Positions 15,297 through 15,659 of a stretch of DNA of 15,659 nt are shown piece after piece. The DNA lies in NCBI GenBank assembly GCA_043809805.1, contig JBDROR010000013.1, positions 1 through 15,659 of the forward strand, in the 5' to 3' direction. The notes beneath the pieces are model-generated. The model saw only the letters and a list, made by a program, of their open reading frames with translations. It did no database searches and was not told the DNA's origin. Source of the DNA: JAQUKH01 sp043809805. Its GTDB lineage: Bacteria; JACRDZ01; JAQUKH01. A program made the translations under genes and the position numbers. How positions within the stretch are numbered: position 1 is the stretch's first letter; each line of letters opens with the position of its first letter.

Positions 15297-15659
15297 CCGT
15301 GGGATAGGGAGGGCTATCGCTGAGGTCTTGAGTTTACATGGTGCTCGAGTAGTTGCTAATTATAATAAAAGTGAAAAAGAAGTTGCGGAATTAGTTGATA
15401 CGCTAAGACGTAAGAATTGTAGTATCGAGGCTTATCGCGCTGATGTGACGAATGGTAAAGAGGTTGAGAAAATGGTAGATTTTATCACCGAAAAATATCA
15501 AGAGATCGACATATTGGTAAATAATGCCGGATTAAAAAAAGATAATTTCCTAGCGATGATGAGTGTTGAAGATTGGGAAGATGTCATAGATGTTAATCTG
15601 AAAAGCGTTTATAATGTAACTAAATGGGTATCGAGAGCCATGATACGCCAGAGGAAAGG
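15265..15659 (+). CDS. fabG: FabG-like short-chain dehydrogenase, no recognisable start, cut by right edge
   Basis: The frame after TAG 15262-15264 reads IKINALVTGASRGIGRAIAE and on. It shows the SDR cofactor motif TGASRGIG (15286-15309), DVT, the NNAG motif (LVNNAG near 15520), and the helix DVNLKSVYNVTKWV typical of 3-oxoacyl-ACP reductases. The catalytic Ser/Tyr/Lys lie beyond the window. No ATG, GTG or TTG precedes the cofactor motif in frame, and no ribosome site is present. The first codon in place of Met is ATA. The sequence KINALVTGA would be a normal FabG N-terminus if ATG preceded it. The 5' end has therefore probably been lost at a junction with nuoF. Confidence 0.85.
   Translation, partial: MKINALVTGASRGIGRAIAEVLSLHGARVVANYNKSEKEVAELVDTLRRKNCSIEAYRADVTNGKEVEKMVDFITEKYQEIDILVNNAGLKKDNFLAMMSVEDWEDVIDVNLKSVYNVTKWVSRAMIRQRK

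Overview
This is a low-GC bacterial window whose two halves look very different. Bases 1-7734 form an AT-rich accessory (defence) region. Bases 7835-15296 hold metabolic genes for a multisubunit NAD-linked formate dehydrogenase. Intergenic spaces and several genes carry GC-rich palindromic dispersed repeats, including the type that encodes a C-terminal ...WIPAFAGMT peptide. Such repeats, together with an anaerobic formate dehydrogenase of NuoE/NuoF type, are common in anaerobic Gram-negative environmental lineages. Candidatus Omnitrophota is my best guess, but this is inference and not shown by any marker gene here.

Defence side. Bases 1-2073 are the C-terminal 690 codons of a large helical protein that enters from beyond the left edge. 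I do not recognise it firmly. Bases 2074-2555 contain no intact gene. They hold the frameshifted remains of a DUF1016 (YhcG-like) gene and five short perfect hairpins with unrelated stems. Next comes a compact co-directional block: an AlbA_2/HATPase ATP-binding protein, the type I restriction subunit HsdR and a YgjP-like zinc metallopeptidase. The matching hsdM and hsdS genes are not in the window. The metallopeptidase reading frame appears broken by one extra A near its 5' end.

A single pcm gene (protein-L-isoaspartate methyltransferase with a predicted export signal) follows. A consensus sigma-70 promoter overlaps the 3' end of pcm. It leads into a well-supported ZTP/ZMP (pfl) riboswitch whose 3' conserved strand doubles as the 5' arm of an intrinsic terminator.

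Formate dehydrogenase side. The riboswitch precedes fdhA (a Cys-type molybdenum/tungsten catalytic subunit with several Fe-S domains), an FmdE-family zinc-ribbon protein, fdhD (sulfurtransferase that matures the cofactor), a NuoE-like [2Fe-2S] subunit and a NuoF-like FMN/NAD subunit. FdhA, NuoE and NuoF would together form a cytoplasmic NAD(P)-linked formate dehydrogenase. ZMP accumulates when 10-formyl-tetrahydrofolate is scarce, so the riboswitch suggests that this enzyme is induced to supply formate from CO2 for one-carbon metabolism.

The right end is anomalous. NuoF stops at the first cysteine of its last ferredoxin motif, and the sequence passes directly into a FabG-like short-chain dehydrogenase that lacks a start codon. 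This looks like a deletion or assembly junction across a short A-rich microhomology. Repeats also disturb genes in this half: they supply the C-terminus of the FmdE-like protein and appear to replace the catalytic-loop region of FdhD.
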